Assembly (NCBI GenBank): GCA_012514315.1
Contig: JAAZAN010000006.1
Coordinates: 18,950 to 82,949 of the forward strand
Source: Chloroflexota bacterium
GTDB lineage: Bacteria > Chloroflexota > Anaerolineae > B4-G1
Direction: 5' to 3'
DNA length: 64,000 nucleotides
Positions 17,606 to 26,429 of the stretch are shown here, piece by piece (position 1 is the stretch's first letter; every line of letters starts with the position of its first letter). The notes beneath the pieces are model-generated. The model saw only the letters and a list, made by a program, of their open reading frames with translations. It made no database searches and was not told the origin of the DNA. The position numbers and the translations under genes were made by a program.

Positions 17606-19500
17606 TGGATCAACGAGACCGTGGCCTTCCTTCGCGGCAGATCACCATCGCCATGGGAGCCGGACTCGCGCTGTTTCTAGCGCTAATGCCGTTCCACCTG
17701 GTGATCAAACGACTCCTACCCGATCCCGTAGGCACCTACTGGAAGGAAGGCGTGCTTGGCCTGGTTCTGCTGGGATGGGTAGCACTCTGTGTTGTCAAGC
17801 GCCGGCTGACGTTGACAAGAACGACCGTGGACCTGGCCATCGGGGCCTATCTGGTGCTACTTCTTGCTCATGCCCTGCTGGAGCGCACGGGGTGGACCAC
17901 GGCGTGGGGACTCTACATCTCCGTGATGTATCTGCCCCTGGCCTGGCTCATTCCTGCCGTCCTGGAGGACCGGCCCGTGTGGTTGTCCAGGCTGTTGTGG
18001 TTGCTGGTCGGGCTGGGCGCCCTCATCGCATTGGGCGGGATCGCTGAGTTCATGCTGAACAGGGCGCTGTGGCCATCCAGCGAAATGGTGGAGCGTCTCG
18101 GATCGCCCGACATGTACATCTACGGGACACACGTCCGGCGCGTGTATTTCACTTTCGACTCGCCCACTACCTTAGCTAACACACTGGGGCTTCTGTTACC
18201 GATCGCGACAGCCCTCGCGATACACCCACTGGACGATGGCCCCGCCAGCGGCCGAGCGCGCGTGTTCGCCGCCCTATCCGCCGTGCTGATGGCAATGTGC
18301 ATTGTGCTGACTTTCAGTCGGGGTATATGGGTTGCCACGCTCATCGGCCTGGCTGCATTCGGTTCGGCCATGGTCTTTCGGTATGGCGACCGCAGGATGC
18401 TTTTCGCTGTGGCTGGCGTGCTCGCGATCGCTGGGCTGGTCTGGGGAATCGCCGCGATTTCCACCAGGAATGCCGAGGTGGCTACAGAAAACCGGATTAT
18501 CGAGCTATCGAGCGTCGCGTACGCGGACATCGAGGTCGCTGAACGCAACAGCTTACTCAGTGCGCAACCCAAGGGGGCGGATGCTGAGACTCAGACGTGG
18601 ACCCTCCAGGACCCTGTGAGCCTGGCCGACGACACGCGCGAGGTGGTGTTCCTCCATCCTTCGGAGTCCGGCGAAGCAGAGATTGCCTACGAGGTCGAAG
18701 TCCCCGAGAGCGGCGCGCTGAAGTACGCGATCGCGATCTCTCCCGAGGTGTGGGGTACTGAGTACGGCGACGGCGTGGAGTTCCGGATCTACGTGGACGC
18801 CGGCGCCCAGGACAGGACCTTGGTCTTCAGTCGATACGTCAACCCCAAGCAGAATCCAAGTGATCGTCGCTGGCGGAACTACGTTCTCGATCTATCGGAC
18901 TGGGCAGGCCAGGACGTGGAAGTGCTGCTGGCCACTACCGGAGGACCAGCCGGAGATTGGGGCTTTGACTGGAGCGGATGGTCCGATCTTCAGGTCGGTG
19001 TGGTCGACGCTGAGCTCTTCGAGTCGTCTCAAGGAGGGGGCGCGATTCTTCGACATACCCAATCCATCCTGAACTGGTCGACGGACGAGACAAATCGCGA
19101 TCGACTGGCAGCCTGGAGCCAGGGTGTGCGTGCGTGGCTGAATGCACCCATCCTCGGTCGTGGGCTGGGGAGCACCGGCGTGGCGGCCCTTAGGACACAA
19201 CCTCAAACCGCTCTGGTCACCGAGAGCCAGGTGCTTAAGTCGTTGGTTGAGTTAGGCCTACCGGGACTCGTTGTCTGGGGCTGGCTGTGGTTCGAGATTG
19301 CCCGCGTCGGAATGAGGGCTCTGTCGCGCACGCAAGGCGCCGCCCAGAGGACATTGATTCTCGGGGTTCTGACCAGCCTGTTGATCGTGTTTATCGAAGG
19401 TTGGGTGTACCAGAATCTTGAGGTGAAGCAGGTAAACGCCTTCTTCTGGGTCCTGGTGGGCGTAGCTGCTCATCTGGCTCGCACTGTCAATGAGCAGTAG
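17605..19500 (+). CDS. O-antigen ligase/polymerase-family membrane protein with inserted beta-rich domain
   Basis: The 631-residue protein has about nine membrane helices, then a long outside segment (about 290-490), then the last helices. The ligase-type motif DRLAAWSQGVRAWLNAPILGRGLGS lies near residues 495-520 (given here only as a landmark: R496, W500, P511, G514, G516). Preceding it, roughly residues 310-465 look like a beta-sandwich with many aromatic residues (GDWGFDWSGWSDLQ, RWRNYVLDLSDW), like a carbohydrate-binding jelly roll. WaaL/Wzy proteins usually have a much shorter loop there. It probably polymerises or attaches the glycan made by the neighbouring transferases. Its ATG overlaps the murJ stop. 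Confidence 0.77.
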   Translation: MDQRDRGLPSRQITIAMGAGLALFLALMPFHLVIKRLLPDPVGTYWKEGVLGLVLLGWVALCVVKRRLTLTRTTVDLAIGAYLVLLLAHALLERTGWTTAWGLYISVMYLPLAWLIPAVLEDRPVWLSRLLWLLVGLGALIALGGIAEFMLNRALWPSSEMVERLGSPDMYIYGTHVRRVYFTFDSPTTLANTLGLLLPIATALAIHPLDDGPASGRARVFAALSAVLMAMCIVLTFSRGIWVATLIGLAAFGSAMVFRYGDRRMLFAVAGVLAIAGLVWGIAAISTRNAEVATENRIIELSSVAYADIEVAERNSLLSAQPKGADAETQTWTLQDPVSLADDTREVVFLHPSESGEAEIAYEVEVPESGALKYAIAISPEVWGTEYGDGVEFRIYVDAGAQDRTLVFSRYVNPKQNPSDRRWRNYVLDLSDWAGQDVEVLLATTGGPAGDWGFDWSGWSDLQVGVVDAELFESSQGGGAILRHTQSILNWSTDETNRDRLAAWSQGVRAWLNAPILGRGLGSTGVAALRTQPQTALVTESQVLKSLVELGLPGLVVWGWLWFEIARVGMRALSRTQGAAQRTLILGVLTSLLIVFIEGWVYQNLEVKQVNAFFWVLVGVAAHLARTVNEQ

Positions 19501-20503
19501 GCCAACGATCTCAGCGATCATTGTCAACTGGAATCACGGAGCGTACCTTGAGAGTTGTCTCGAGGCGCTGTGCGCTCAGCAAGGCCCGGACCTGGAAGTG
19601 GTTGTGGTTGACAACGCGTCCACAGACGGGTCTGTCCAGAAGCTATCCCGCCACGCCTCACGGGCGCGGCTGCTTCGGATGTCAGAGAATGTCGGCTTCT
19701 CGCGGGCATTCAACTCGGGCGTCAAGGCTGCCGGTGGGCAGTACATGCTCTCGCTGAATCCGGATGTGTTTGTCCGTCCCGGCTTTCTGTCCGCACTCGT
19801 TGACGCTATGGAGGCAGATCCGCGTATTGGTTCGGCGGCCCCCAAGCTGTTGCGCGCCGATGATCCAGCGGTGCTAGACTCAACCGGCCTCTTCGTCGAT
19901 CGTCGTCGCCGGACATATGACCGTGGTCAGGGCCAGATGGACGCAGGCCAGTACGATCGAATGGTTGAGGTGTTCGGCGCGTGCGGAGCAGCCGCTATCT
20001 ATCGCCGGACTATGCTCGACGATGTGGCGATCGATGGGCAATTCCTCGACGAGAGGTTCTTCGCATACTATGAGGATGCGGACCTTGCCTGGCGGGCGGG
20101 GCTGCGGGGATGGCGTTGTGTGTTTGTTCCAACGGCGGTATGCGAGCACGTCCGTGGATGGGGAGACACGCTCCGCAAGCGGGGGCATGCGCGTAAGGCG
20201 GGCAGCGGCCCACGCCTGGCGCTCCGCAATCGGTATCTGATGACAATCCGGAACGACACGCTGGGTCACTTCCTCTTGGACCTGCCCTGGATAGTCACTG
20301 CCGAGATTCCAAGGCTTGCCTACGCGGCGATGGCTCGCCCGCTGACTCTGATGGGACTGCTGGACCTGATCGCAGCGGCGCCAGATGCTGTCCGGAAGCG
20401 TCAGTACATTCGAGCCAGCGCGACCGTGGATGACGGTGCTCTGCGCCATTGGTTCGTTGAGCGTGCTGCGACCGCTGCGCAGTCGGGGGGGGCAGCGTGC
20501 TGA
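19490..20503 (+). CDS. Family 2 glycosyltransferase (rhamnosyltransferase-like)
   Basis: The 337-residue GT-A enzyme has ISAIIVNWNHGAYL at the N-terminus, VVVDNASTDGS, a metal-binding NPDVF in place of DxD, and DERFFAYYEDADLAWR, all common to WbbL-like transferases. A C-terminal amphipathic region (about 255-290) may hold it to the membrane. It would add one sugar to a lipid-linked chain in the cytoplasm. It overlaps the upstream gene by 11 bp and the downstream one by 7 bp, so translation is coupled. Confidence 0.87.
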   Translation: MSSRPTISAIIVNWNHGAYLESCLEALCAQQGPDLEVVVVDNASTDGSVQKLSRHASRARLLRMSENVGFSRAFNSGVKAAGGQYMLSLNPDVFVRPGFLSALVDAMEADPRIGSAAPKLLRADDPAVLDSTGLFVDRRRRTYDRGQGQMDAGQYDRMVEVFGACGAAAIYRRTMLDDVAIDGQFLDERFFAYYEDADLAWRAGLRGWRCVFVPTAVCEHVRGWGDTLRKRGHARKAGSGPRLALRNRYLMTIRNDTLGHFLLDLPWIVTAEIPRLAYAAMARPLTLMGLLDLIAAAPDAVRKRQYIRASATVDDGALRHWFVERAATAAQSGGAAC

Positions 20504-21615
20504 GAGTCCTCTTACTCTACTATGAGCCGGCTCCTGCCGGTCAGACGACACACGTGGTATCGCTCGCCCGAGGGTTAGTGCAGCTGGGGCACCACGTGGC
20601 GGTGGTTCTTCCTCAGGAGCTGCGGGGCAGCGCCACTGCACTGCAGGGTTCAGGAGTGGTCGTCATTCCAGTCCGTATGACCAAGATCCTCTGGCCAGCC
20701 GCATCGATCCGGGACGTAGTCCGGTTGATTCGGACTGGGCGCTTCGACCTGGTGCACATCCACAGCCAGGAGGCTGGGCTCCTGGGCCGTTGTGTGGCGT
20801 CTGCGATCGGTGCGCGCCCCATTGTGTACACACCGCAAGTCATCGAGATTCGTCGCACAGCTTGGCAACCCGTTTACGCCAGACTGGAATGGCTGCTCAG
20901 CTTGGTGACCGACCGGATCATCGCGGTCAATGACGGTGACCGGAGACGTATGGAGGGCTGGCGCATCCCCAGCCACAAGATTGTTACGATTCCCAACGGG
21001 GTACCCATCGACTGTCAACCGGACGTATCACTTGCGGAGAGTATGCGGGCATCTCTAGGTATCAGGCGCGACCAGGCGCTTGTGATGCAGGTAGGCCGAC
21101 TGAGCCCTCAGAAGGACCCGCTCGCGTTTGTTGAAGGCGCGCGGCGCGTAGTCGCGAGTCGCCCGGGCGTACACTTCGCTCTGGTGGGAGAAGGACCACT
21201 TCACGGCGCGGTTGTGTCTCGCATCCGTGAACTGGGCCTGACGGGTCAGGTCCACTTGATGGGCTGGCAGGACTCAGCCCGTGACCTGATGGTAGGAGCT
21301 CAGGTGGTGACATTGACCTCCCGCTGGGAGGGTACTCCGTACGCTCTGTTGGAGGCAATGGCGCGGAGTCGGACGGTCGTCGCCACCGCCGTCAACGGAT
21401 GCCGTGAAGTCGTCGAAGACGGTCAGAACGGATTCCTGGTCGCTGCGGGCGATCCCGATGCCTGGGCCGACCGGGTAGTCTGGCTTCTCGATCACCCAGA
21501 CAGTGCCGCCGAGATGGGTAGGACGGGCCGGCGAATCGTCGAGGCCCGCTATTCGGTGGATCGCATGGTGCACCGGACGCTCGATCTCTACCAGCGCGTA
21601 CTCAATGGCTTATGA
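20497..21615 (+). CDS. Family 4 glycosyltransferase
   Basis: The 372-residue product starts at GTG inside the end of the GT2 gene. It has the two-Rossmann GT-B plan: an N-terminal lobe with PAGQTTHVVSLARGL, and a C-terminal lobe with QVGRLSPQKDPLAFVEGA, LVGEGPL and the donor-binding EGTPYALLEAMA. It likely adds another sugar to the polysaccharide repeat. Its stop codon region overlaps the convergent radical SAM gene by 6 bp. Confidence 0.88.
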   Translation: MLRVLLLYYEPAPAGQTTHVVSLARGLVQLGHHVAVVLPQELRGSATALQGSGVVVIPVRMTKILWPAASIRDVVRLIRTGRFDLVHIHSQEAGLLGRCVASAIGARPIVYTPQVIEIRRTAWQPVYARLEWLLSLVTDRIIAVNDGDRRRMEGWRIPSHKIVTIPNGVPIDCQPDVSLAESMRASLGIRRDQALVMQVGRLSPQKDPLAFVEGARRVVASRPGVHFALVGEGPLHGAVVSRIRELGLTGQVHLMGWQDSARDLMVGAQVVTLTSRWEGTPYALLEAMARSRTVVATAVNGCREVVEDGQNGFLVAAGDPDAWADRVVWLLDHPDSAAEMGRTGRRIVEARYSVDRMVHRTLDLYQRVLNGL

Positions 21616-23070
21616 TCCGTTGAGCGTAGGTCGGAAGAGATAGTGCAGGAACACACCAGCCGACTTCAGTATTCGCCGGGCTTCTCCCGGATGGCGGGCA
21701 ATCTGCCCGGTCTTGGCCAGTAGGTACCGTGGCCGGGTGTAGAAGACGCGTCGGGCGTGATCACACCACGCGATCAGCTCCTCGCTCGAGATGGTGGGCA
21801 GTGTCACGGTCGAGCGGTGTAACCCGTCGTCGGTCAACCACTGCCGATAGTCCTCAGTGATCAGCATACCGTTGCGTCTGACATAGTCGTACGCGACAGT
21901 GCCTGGGTAAACCATCAAAGGGAAGAACTGCGCCGTATCCGGATCAAGCTCGAGCGCAAGACGGAGCGTCGCCGCCAGCGACTCGCGCGTCTCTCCAGGG
22001 TAGCCTGCCATGAAGCAGCCGTGTACCAGAACACCGGCTTTGCGAGCGGCGGCCCGGAACTCGTGAAACTGCTCGATGCGGATCCCCTTCTGCATGCGGT
22101 CGAGGATGCTCTGCTCACCACTCTCGAATCCTACGCAGAGCAGTCGGAGCCCCGCCGCGTGTAGACATCTCAAGGTCTCGTAATCGACGTCTGCGCGCGA
22201 ATTGGCGGTGAAAGCCAGATGGATATCCCGGCGGATCAGCTCCTCAGCCAGGGCAACAGCTCGCTTTGGATTCGCTGTCAGCGTATCGTCCTCGATGAAC
22301 ACCTCTCTCACTTCTGGCATCTCCGTGGCGATGAACTCGAACTCATCGACCACGTGCTTAACGCTGCGGACACGATAGCGACGTCCAGTGAGCGTCTGCG
22401 GCCACACGCAGTAGGTGCATCCATACGGACATCCTCGCCCAGTCACCAAAGCGACTTCCGGGTACTGAGTAATTGAGTAGAAGTAGTCTGCTACGTTCAG
22501 ATGCTTCTGGTAGACCTTGCTCACAAATGGGAGGTCGTCAAGGTTCTCGATCAGCGCTCGATCGGGATTGTGCAGGATTGATCCATCCGTCAGTCTGACC
22601 GTTAAGCCGAGAACATGCTCTAGTCCTGCCCCACCCTCCACCGCTTGGGCCGCTTCCAAGACCGTGAGGTCGTACTCACCACGAGCTATGGCGTCCAGCG
22701 AGGTTCCTGCGGCGAGCGTCTCAGCGGGGAGGGCAGAAGCGTGCGGCCCGACCGCGATGATCGAAGTCGCCGGACAAGACGCCTTGATCGCCTCGGCGAC
22801 CTTGATGTCGCTCTGGATACTGGGCGTACTTGTGTCCAGGATGATTAGCTGAGGCGCGAAGCTGCGACTGACGGCGACAACGTCTTCCAGGCGGCTGCGT
22901 GCGGCTGGTGCGTCAAGCAGCCGGATCTCGTACCCATGCTGCTCACACAACCCGGCGGCTTGAGCAAGCCAGAGCGGGTAGTAGAGCACACCGCTTCGTA
23001 TCACCGCAGGGCTACGTTGCGACCTGGAGAACTTGGGCAGGAATGGAGGGTTGAGGAAAAGAACTCTCAT
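21610..23070 (-). CDS. B12-binding domain radical SAM protein
   Basis: The 486-residue product starts at ATG 23070 (MRVLFLNPPFLPKF); a TTG 51 bp upstream would overlap the promoter. Residues about 1-150 form a B12-binding-like Rossmann domain without an obvious DxHxxG, and residues about 185-420 a radical SAM barrel with GCPYGCTYC (CxxxCxxC). Proteins of this layout methylate or rearrange lipid, sugar or peptide substrates; the substrate is unknown here. It is embedded, in reverse orientation, between GT genes, so a glycolipid or lipid-carrier modification is possible. Its promoter overlaps that of the GT2-PGT gene. Confidence 0.85.
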   Translation of the reverse strand: MRVLFLNPPFLPKFSRSQRSPAVIRSGVLYYPLWLAQAAGLCEQHGYEIRLLDAPAARSRLEDVVAVSRSFAPQLIILDTSTPSIQSDIKVAEAIKASCPATSIIAVGPHASALPAETLAAGTSLDAIARGEYDLTVLEAAQAVEGGAGLEHVLGLTVRLTDGSILHNPDRALIENLDDLPFVSKVYQKHLNVADYFYSITQYPEVALVTGRGCPYGCTYCVWPQTLTGRRYRVRSVKHVVDEFEFIATEMPEVREVFIEDDTLTANPKRAVALAEELIRRDIHLAFTANSRADVDYETLRCLHAAGLRLLCVGFESGEQSILDRMQKGIRIEQFHEFRAAARKAGVLVHGCFMAGYPGETRESLAATLRLALELDPDTAQFFPLMVYPGTVAYDYVRRNGMLITEDYRQWLTDDGLHRSTVTLPTISSEELIAWCDHARRVFYTRPRYLLAKTGQIARHPGEARRILKSAGVFLHYLFRPTLNGS

Positions 23071-23088
23071 CGCATCGGTAAGGTACGC

Positions 23089-23116
23089 TTGATCTTGATC
23101 AAGCCCATAGTATAAT
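23089..23116 (+). promoter_or_regulatory. Promoter for the GT2-PGT fusion
   Basis: TTGATC (23089-23094) and TATAAT (23111-23116) have a 16-bp spacer. The palindrome CTTGATCAAG at 23094-23103 lies within the spacer and could be an operator. The leader would be about 115 bases. Confidence 0.5.
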
Positions 23117-23137
23117 GACAAATGCTGAATGCGTCAA
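23109..23137 (-). promoter_or_regulatory. Promoter for the radical SAM gene
   Basis: On the minus strand, TTGACG (23132-23137) and TATACT (23109-23114) have a 17-bp spacer. Its -10 box overlaps the -10 box of the plus-strand promoter, so the two should exclude each other. Confidence 0.6.
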
Positions 23138-23237
23138 TACCGTCCCAACGACCCAGCACGGGGAGGACGCCTGAGCAACGTGTAGTGAGAGTGTCTGTAA
23201 TGTCGCTACGGTACAGTCGATTGCGGAGGGAGAGCAC

Positions 23238-24830
23238 CTGAAGGCGTCAGTCGTTATCCCAGTCTACAACGGTGAGGCATCGCTGGATGCGTGCCTCTCC
23301 GCTCTGAAGCAGCAGACCTTGCCATCCGACTCGTACGAGATCATCGTTGTGGATGATGGGTCAACCGATGGTTCCGCCGCCATAGCCTCGGCTCACGGTG
23401 TGCAGGTGATTCGTCAGGCCAACGCCGGACCAGCGGCGGCTCGGAACCGGGGAGCGCAAGCTGCTCAAGGTGAGATACTGTGTTTCACCGACGCCGACTG
23501 TGTGCCACAACCCGAGTGGCTCGCACGAATGGTGAGGGCTCTCGATGCACCGCGAGTCGTGGGGGCCAAGGGGGCGTACCGTACCCATCAGAGGGAGCTG
23601 GTCGCTCGATTCGTTGAATGCGAGTACGAAGAGCGCTACGACCGGATGTCGAGACAGACGTACATCGATTTCGTAGACACCTACTCCGCTGCCTTCCGAC
23701 GTGACGTGTTCATCGCGAACCATGGTTTCGATCCCTCCTTTCCCACGGCATCCGTCGAAGACCAGGAGTTCTCGTTTCGACTGGCCCGGAAGGGCTATCG
23801 GATGGTGTTTGTCCCCGAGGCGATTGTTTACCACACACACGACAGGACATTGCCCGAGTACTGGCGGCGAAAGTTTGGCATCGGGTACTGGAAGGCCTAT
23901 CTCCTGCGATCGCATCCCGAGCGGGCCGTGCGTGACTCACACACCCCTCAGATGCTGAAGGTCCAGATCCTCCTGGCTGGTCTTGCTCTGCTACTGATTC
24001 TGTTCAGCCTCGTGTGGAGCGGATCGCTGTGGGCAGTCGCGGGGTGCGTCCTGGGATTCTGTCTGAGTGCCCTCGGGCTCCTCCGAAGGATCGCTCGGCA
24101 GGATTCCGCGGTGCTCGTCGTAGCTCCGCTACTTCTGATGGTTCGATCACTTGCCCTGGGCGCTGGCCTGATAGCCGGGGGCTTGCGGTTTCTCGCACGA
24201 CGCGTAGATCGGAAGACTTCACTGGGCTGGTTCAATCAACTGGCAAAGCGAACGATAGACGTCGTGGGAAGCGCTGCCGGAATCCTGCTGCTTAGCCCTC
24301 TGTTAGCGCCAATTGCCATCGCCATCAAACTGGATTCGCCGGGCCCGGTATTCTTCCTACAGGAACGCGTTGGCTCCAATGGGCGTCCCTTCATGATGGT
24401 GAAGCTTCGCACGATGGTCGATGGGGCCAACAGCATCCCGTTGGCCGAGGAACAGGTCGCTCCCGACAGCATCCTGTTGCCCAAGCGACCTGACGACCCC
24501 AGGGTGACTCGCGTAGGTCGGATGCTGCGGCGCTGGAGCGTGGACGAGCTGCCCCAGCTCTGGAACGTACTCAGGGGCGAAATGAGCTTGGTTGGGCCAC
24601 GACCGGAGGAGACGGCGGTTGTGGAGAAATACGAGGACTGGCATCGGCAGCGACTTGCCGTCAAACCCGGGATCACTGGGCCGATGCAGGTCAATGGTCG
24701 TGCGGAGCTCGACCTGGACGAGCGAGTCGCCCTCGAAGTCGACTACATTACCGACTACACCCTGCTGAAGGATGTCACGATCCTGATGCGCACGATCGGC
24801 GTAGTCATATCTGGGAAGGGGGCCTACTGA
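23238..24830 (+). CDS. GT2 glycosyltransferase fused to a polyprenyl-phosphate sugar-1-phosphate transferase; CTG start
   Basis: The 530-residue product has a GT2 domain (about 1-230: SVVIPVYNG, VVDDGSTDGS, FTDADC as the DxD, VEDQEFSFR), two or three membrane helices (about 240-320), and a monotopic phosphoglycosyl transferase domain (about 330-530) with KRTIDVVGSAAGILLL, FFLQERVG, VDELPQLWNVLRGEMSLVGP. The latter type starts glycan assembly by moving a sugar phosphate onto undecaprenyl phosphate. No ATG, GTG or TTG precedes the VVIPVYN motif in frame after the stop at 23172; the CTG at 23238 has GGAGGG seven bases upstream and yields LKASVVIPVYN, so it is the chosen start. ATT at 23220 is a weaker option. 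This is the initiating enzyme of the locus. Confidence 0.85.
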   Translation: MKASVVIPVYNGEASLDACLSALKQQTLPSDSYEIIVVDDGSTDGSAAIASAHGVQVIRQANAGPAAARNRGAQAAQGEILCFTDADCVPQPEWLARMVRALDAPRVVGAKGAYRTHQRELVARFVECEYEERYDRMSRQTYIDFVDTYSAAFRRDVFIANHGFDPSFPTASVEDQEFSFRLARKGYRMVFVPEAIVYHTHDRTLPEYWRRKFGIGYWKAYLLRSHPERAVRDSHTPQMLKVQILLAGLALLLILFSLVWSGSLWAVAGCVLGFCLSALGLLRRIARQDSAVLVVAPLLLMVRSLALGAGLIAGGLRFLARRVDRKTSLGWFNQLAKRTIDVVGSAAGILLLSPLLAPIAIAIKLDSPGPVFFLQERVGSNGRPFMMVKLRTMVDGANSIPLAEEQVAPDSILLPKRPDDPRVTRVGRMLRRWSVDELPQLWNVLRGEMSLVGPRPEETAVVEKYEDWHRQRLAVKPGITGPMQVNGRAELDLDERVALEVDYITDYTLLKDVTILMRTIGVVISGKGAY

Positions 24831-24836
24831 GCTGAG

Positions 24837-24867
24837 GCAGGCTCGCCAGGCGTGGACCGGCGCCTGC
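24837..24867. terminator. Possible bidirectional hairpin between convergent genes
   Basis: GCAGG and CCTGC enclose a second short stem CGCC/GGCG with an 11-base loop. It fills the gap between the converging GT2-PGT and DUF4129 genes. There is no T-run on either side, so it is not a classical intrinsic terminator. Confidence 0.3.
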
Positions 24868-26429
24868 TACTTCGAGTCCTCCGTGCTCTGCTCGCGGGAA
24901 CGCCGCAGTAGGCGCCTGAGTTCTGCAAAGACCACACGCGCCTTCTCTTCGTCCCGCCTGCTGATCGTGTGACTGCTGTACCGGGCCTCCACGAACGCTT
25001 CGGTGAGTTCGGACATCATTGGCTCCGCGTCTGGAAGGCGGCCTGCCAGGACTGCCTGGTATTCGTAGGGCGTCTGCGTTCTCCCACGCGGTATGCCCAG
25101 ACCGGTGGCTCGCTCGATCGTACTGAGGTAGTAGTACCTGACGCGATCCCTGGGAGATCTACGGATTGGCAGGCTCAAGCGGGACTGCCCCGTTCGTGCC
25201 GACCGACGTCTTCGAACGGCTTCCAGCAGCCTCGGCAGGGCACTGCGTCCCATATAAGCCCACCGCCCGAGTGCGCGAGACACGCTCTCCAGGATGTTGC
25301 TCAGCACCCCAATGATCTGTTTCACCAGCCTACCGCGCAGAATCTCCGGATGATCTCGGATGTACGAACGTACAACGTACACCACGATACCAACGGACAC
25401 GACCCAAAACACAACGGTCTTGATTGAATCAAGCCACGGTACGCCCGTTCTGGCAGCATCCGGAGATGCGGGAGTAAGTGCATCGGGCGATGGTGGAGGT
25501 GCTTGGTTGTCCCGCCCCATGAGCCAACTCAGCAAGGTCGAGACCAGCCACACCACAAGAGCCAATACGAAGAAGATGATCCGGAATACAAAGAACATCC
25601 CGCGCCAGACCGTGTCAACGGCCGCCGCTCCCAGATCCAGCAGCCCAACGGTGTAACCAGTGGGTAGTAGAACGGCAAGGACAGTTGCCAACCCGATCAC
25701 CGCAAGACTGTAGCGCGCCCATCTGGTAATCACGGTCCGATCGACAGCAATGTGCTGATCGTCCCAAACCGCGGCCAGGCGTGCCAGATGCACCTGCCCC
25801 AGAAGCGCCAGCCCCACCAGGAAGTACAGGACCACATTGGCGATGAGACGCGGGACAGGAGGCCGCTCCAGCCCCATGACAGCCGCCACGCCAATGCGGG
25901 CGATCCCAGCCACCATCAGAAGGATTATCCCGCCGTAGAAGAATCGGCTCGTAACACGGTCTGCCGGATTCCCGCTCTCCCGATGCAGGGCGGGCGGTTC
26001 ACCCACCCGCTGCAGATCATCCAGCGTGAGGGTTGCCGATGACCATGCAAGTAGGAGCAGGACCGATGTGGCGACCGTCTCAACATCGAGCAACCGCGAT
26101 AGATCGTTCGGCCAGCTGGATACGTCGGCAACCACCGCCTGCCACGGTTGTCCGATCATGCTGGCTGCCTTGAGCAAGATCAGTAGGGCCGCGATCTCGA
26201 CAGCTCGGAAGCGCAGCAACCGGCTCTGTGACAATCGGCGACTCCTGACAATCCGAAGCGAGTGGTCTGCCTCCAGCGCGGCCAGCGCGCAGGCGAGCAC
26301 GACGTATGCTCCATTCCAGGTGGGCGCAATCAACTGAATCACTTCGACGAACGCCATGGCCACACTTCCAACCATTATCGAGACGGCGAGCGGCCGAAAC
26401 CAGGTCTGGAGAAGATCGCGCCGTGTCAT
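24867..26429 (-). CDS. Membrane protein with C-terminal DUF4129 domain
   Basis: The 520-residue protein has about eight to nine TM helices in its first 360 residues, with a Pro/Ala-rich outside loop (PPPSPDALTPASPDA), and a cytoplasmic C-terminal DUF4129 region (about 425-505; IPRGRTQTPYEYQAVL and the acidic/aromatic ALTEAF-like helix before it). DUF4129 proteins are usually found with MoxR ATPases, DUF58 proteins and transglutaminase-like enzymes; here the first two are directly upstream and the last is missing. Function unknown, perhaps assembly of an envelope complex. Its ATG overlaps the DUF58 stop codon (ATGA). Confidence 0.75.
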   Translation of the reverse strand: MTRRDLLQTWFRPLAVSIMVGSVAMAFVEVIQLIAPTWNGAYVVLACALAALEADHSLRIVRSRRLSQSRLLRFRAVEIAALLILLKAASMIGQPWQAVVADVSSWPNDLSRLLDVETVATSVLLLLAWSSATLTLDDLQRVGEPPALHRESGNPADRVTSRFFYGGIILLMVAGIARIGVAAVMGLERPPVPRLIANVVLYFLVGLALLGQVHLARLAAVWDDQHIAVDRTVITRWARYSLAVIGLATVLAVLLPTGYTVGLLDLGAAAVDTVWRGMFFVFRIIFFVLALVVWLVSTLLSWLMGRDNQAPPPSPDALTPASPDAARTGVPWLDSIKTVVFWVVSVGIVVYVVRSYIRDHPEILRGRLVKQIIGVLSNILESVSRALGRWAYMGRSALPRLLEAVRRRRSARTGQSRLSLPIRRSPRDRVRYYYLSTIERATGLGIPRGRTQTPYEYQAVLAGRLPDAEPMMSELTEAFVEARYSSHTISRRDEEKARVVFAELRRLLRRSREQSTEDSK

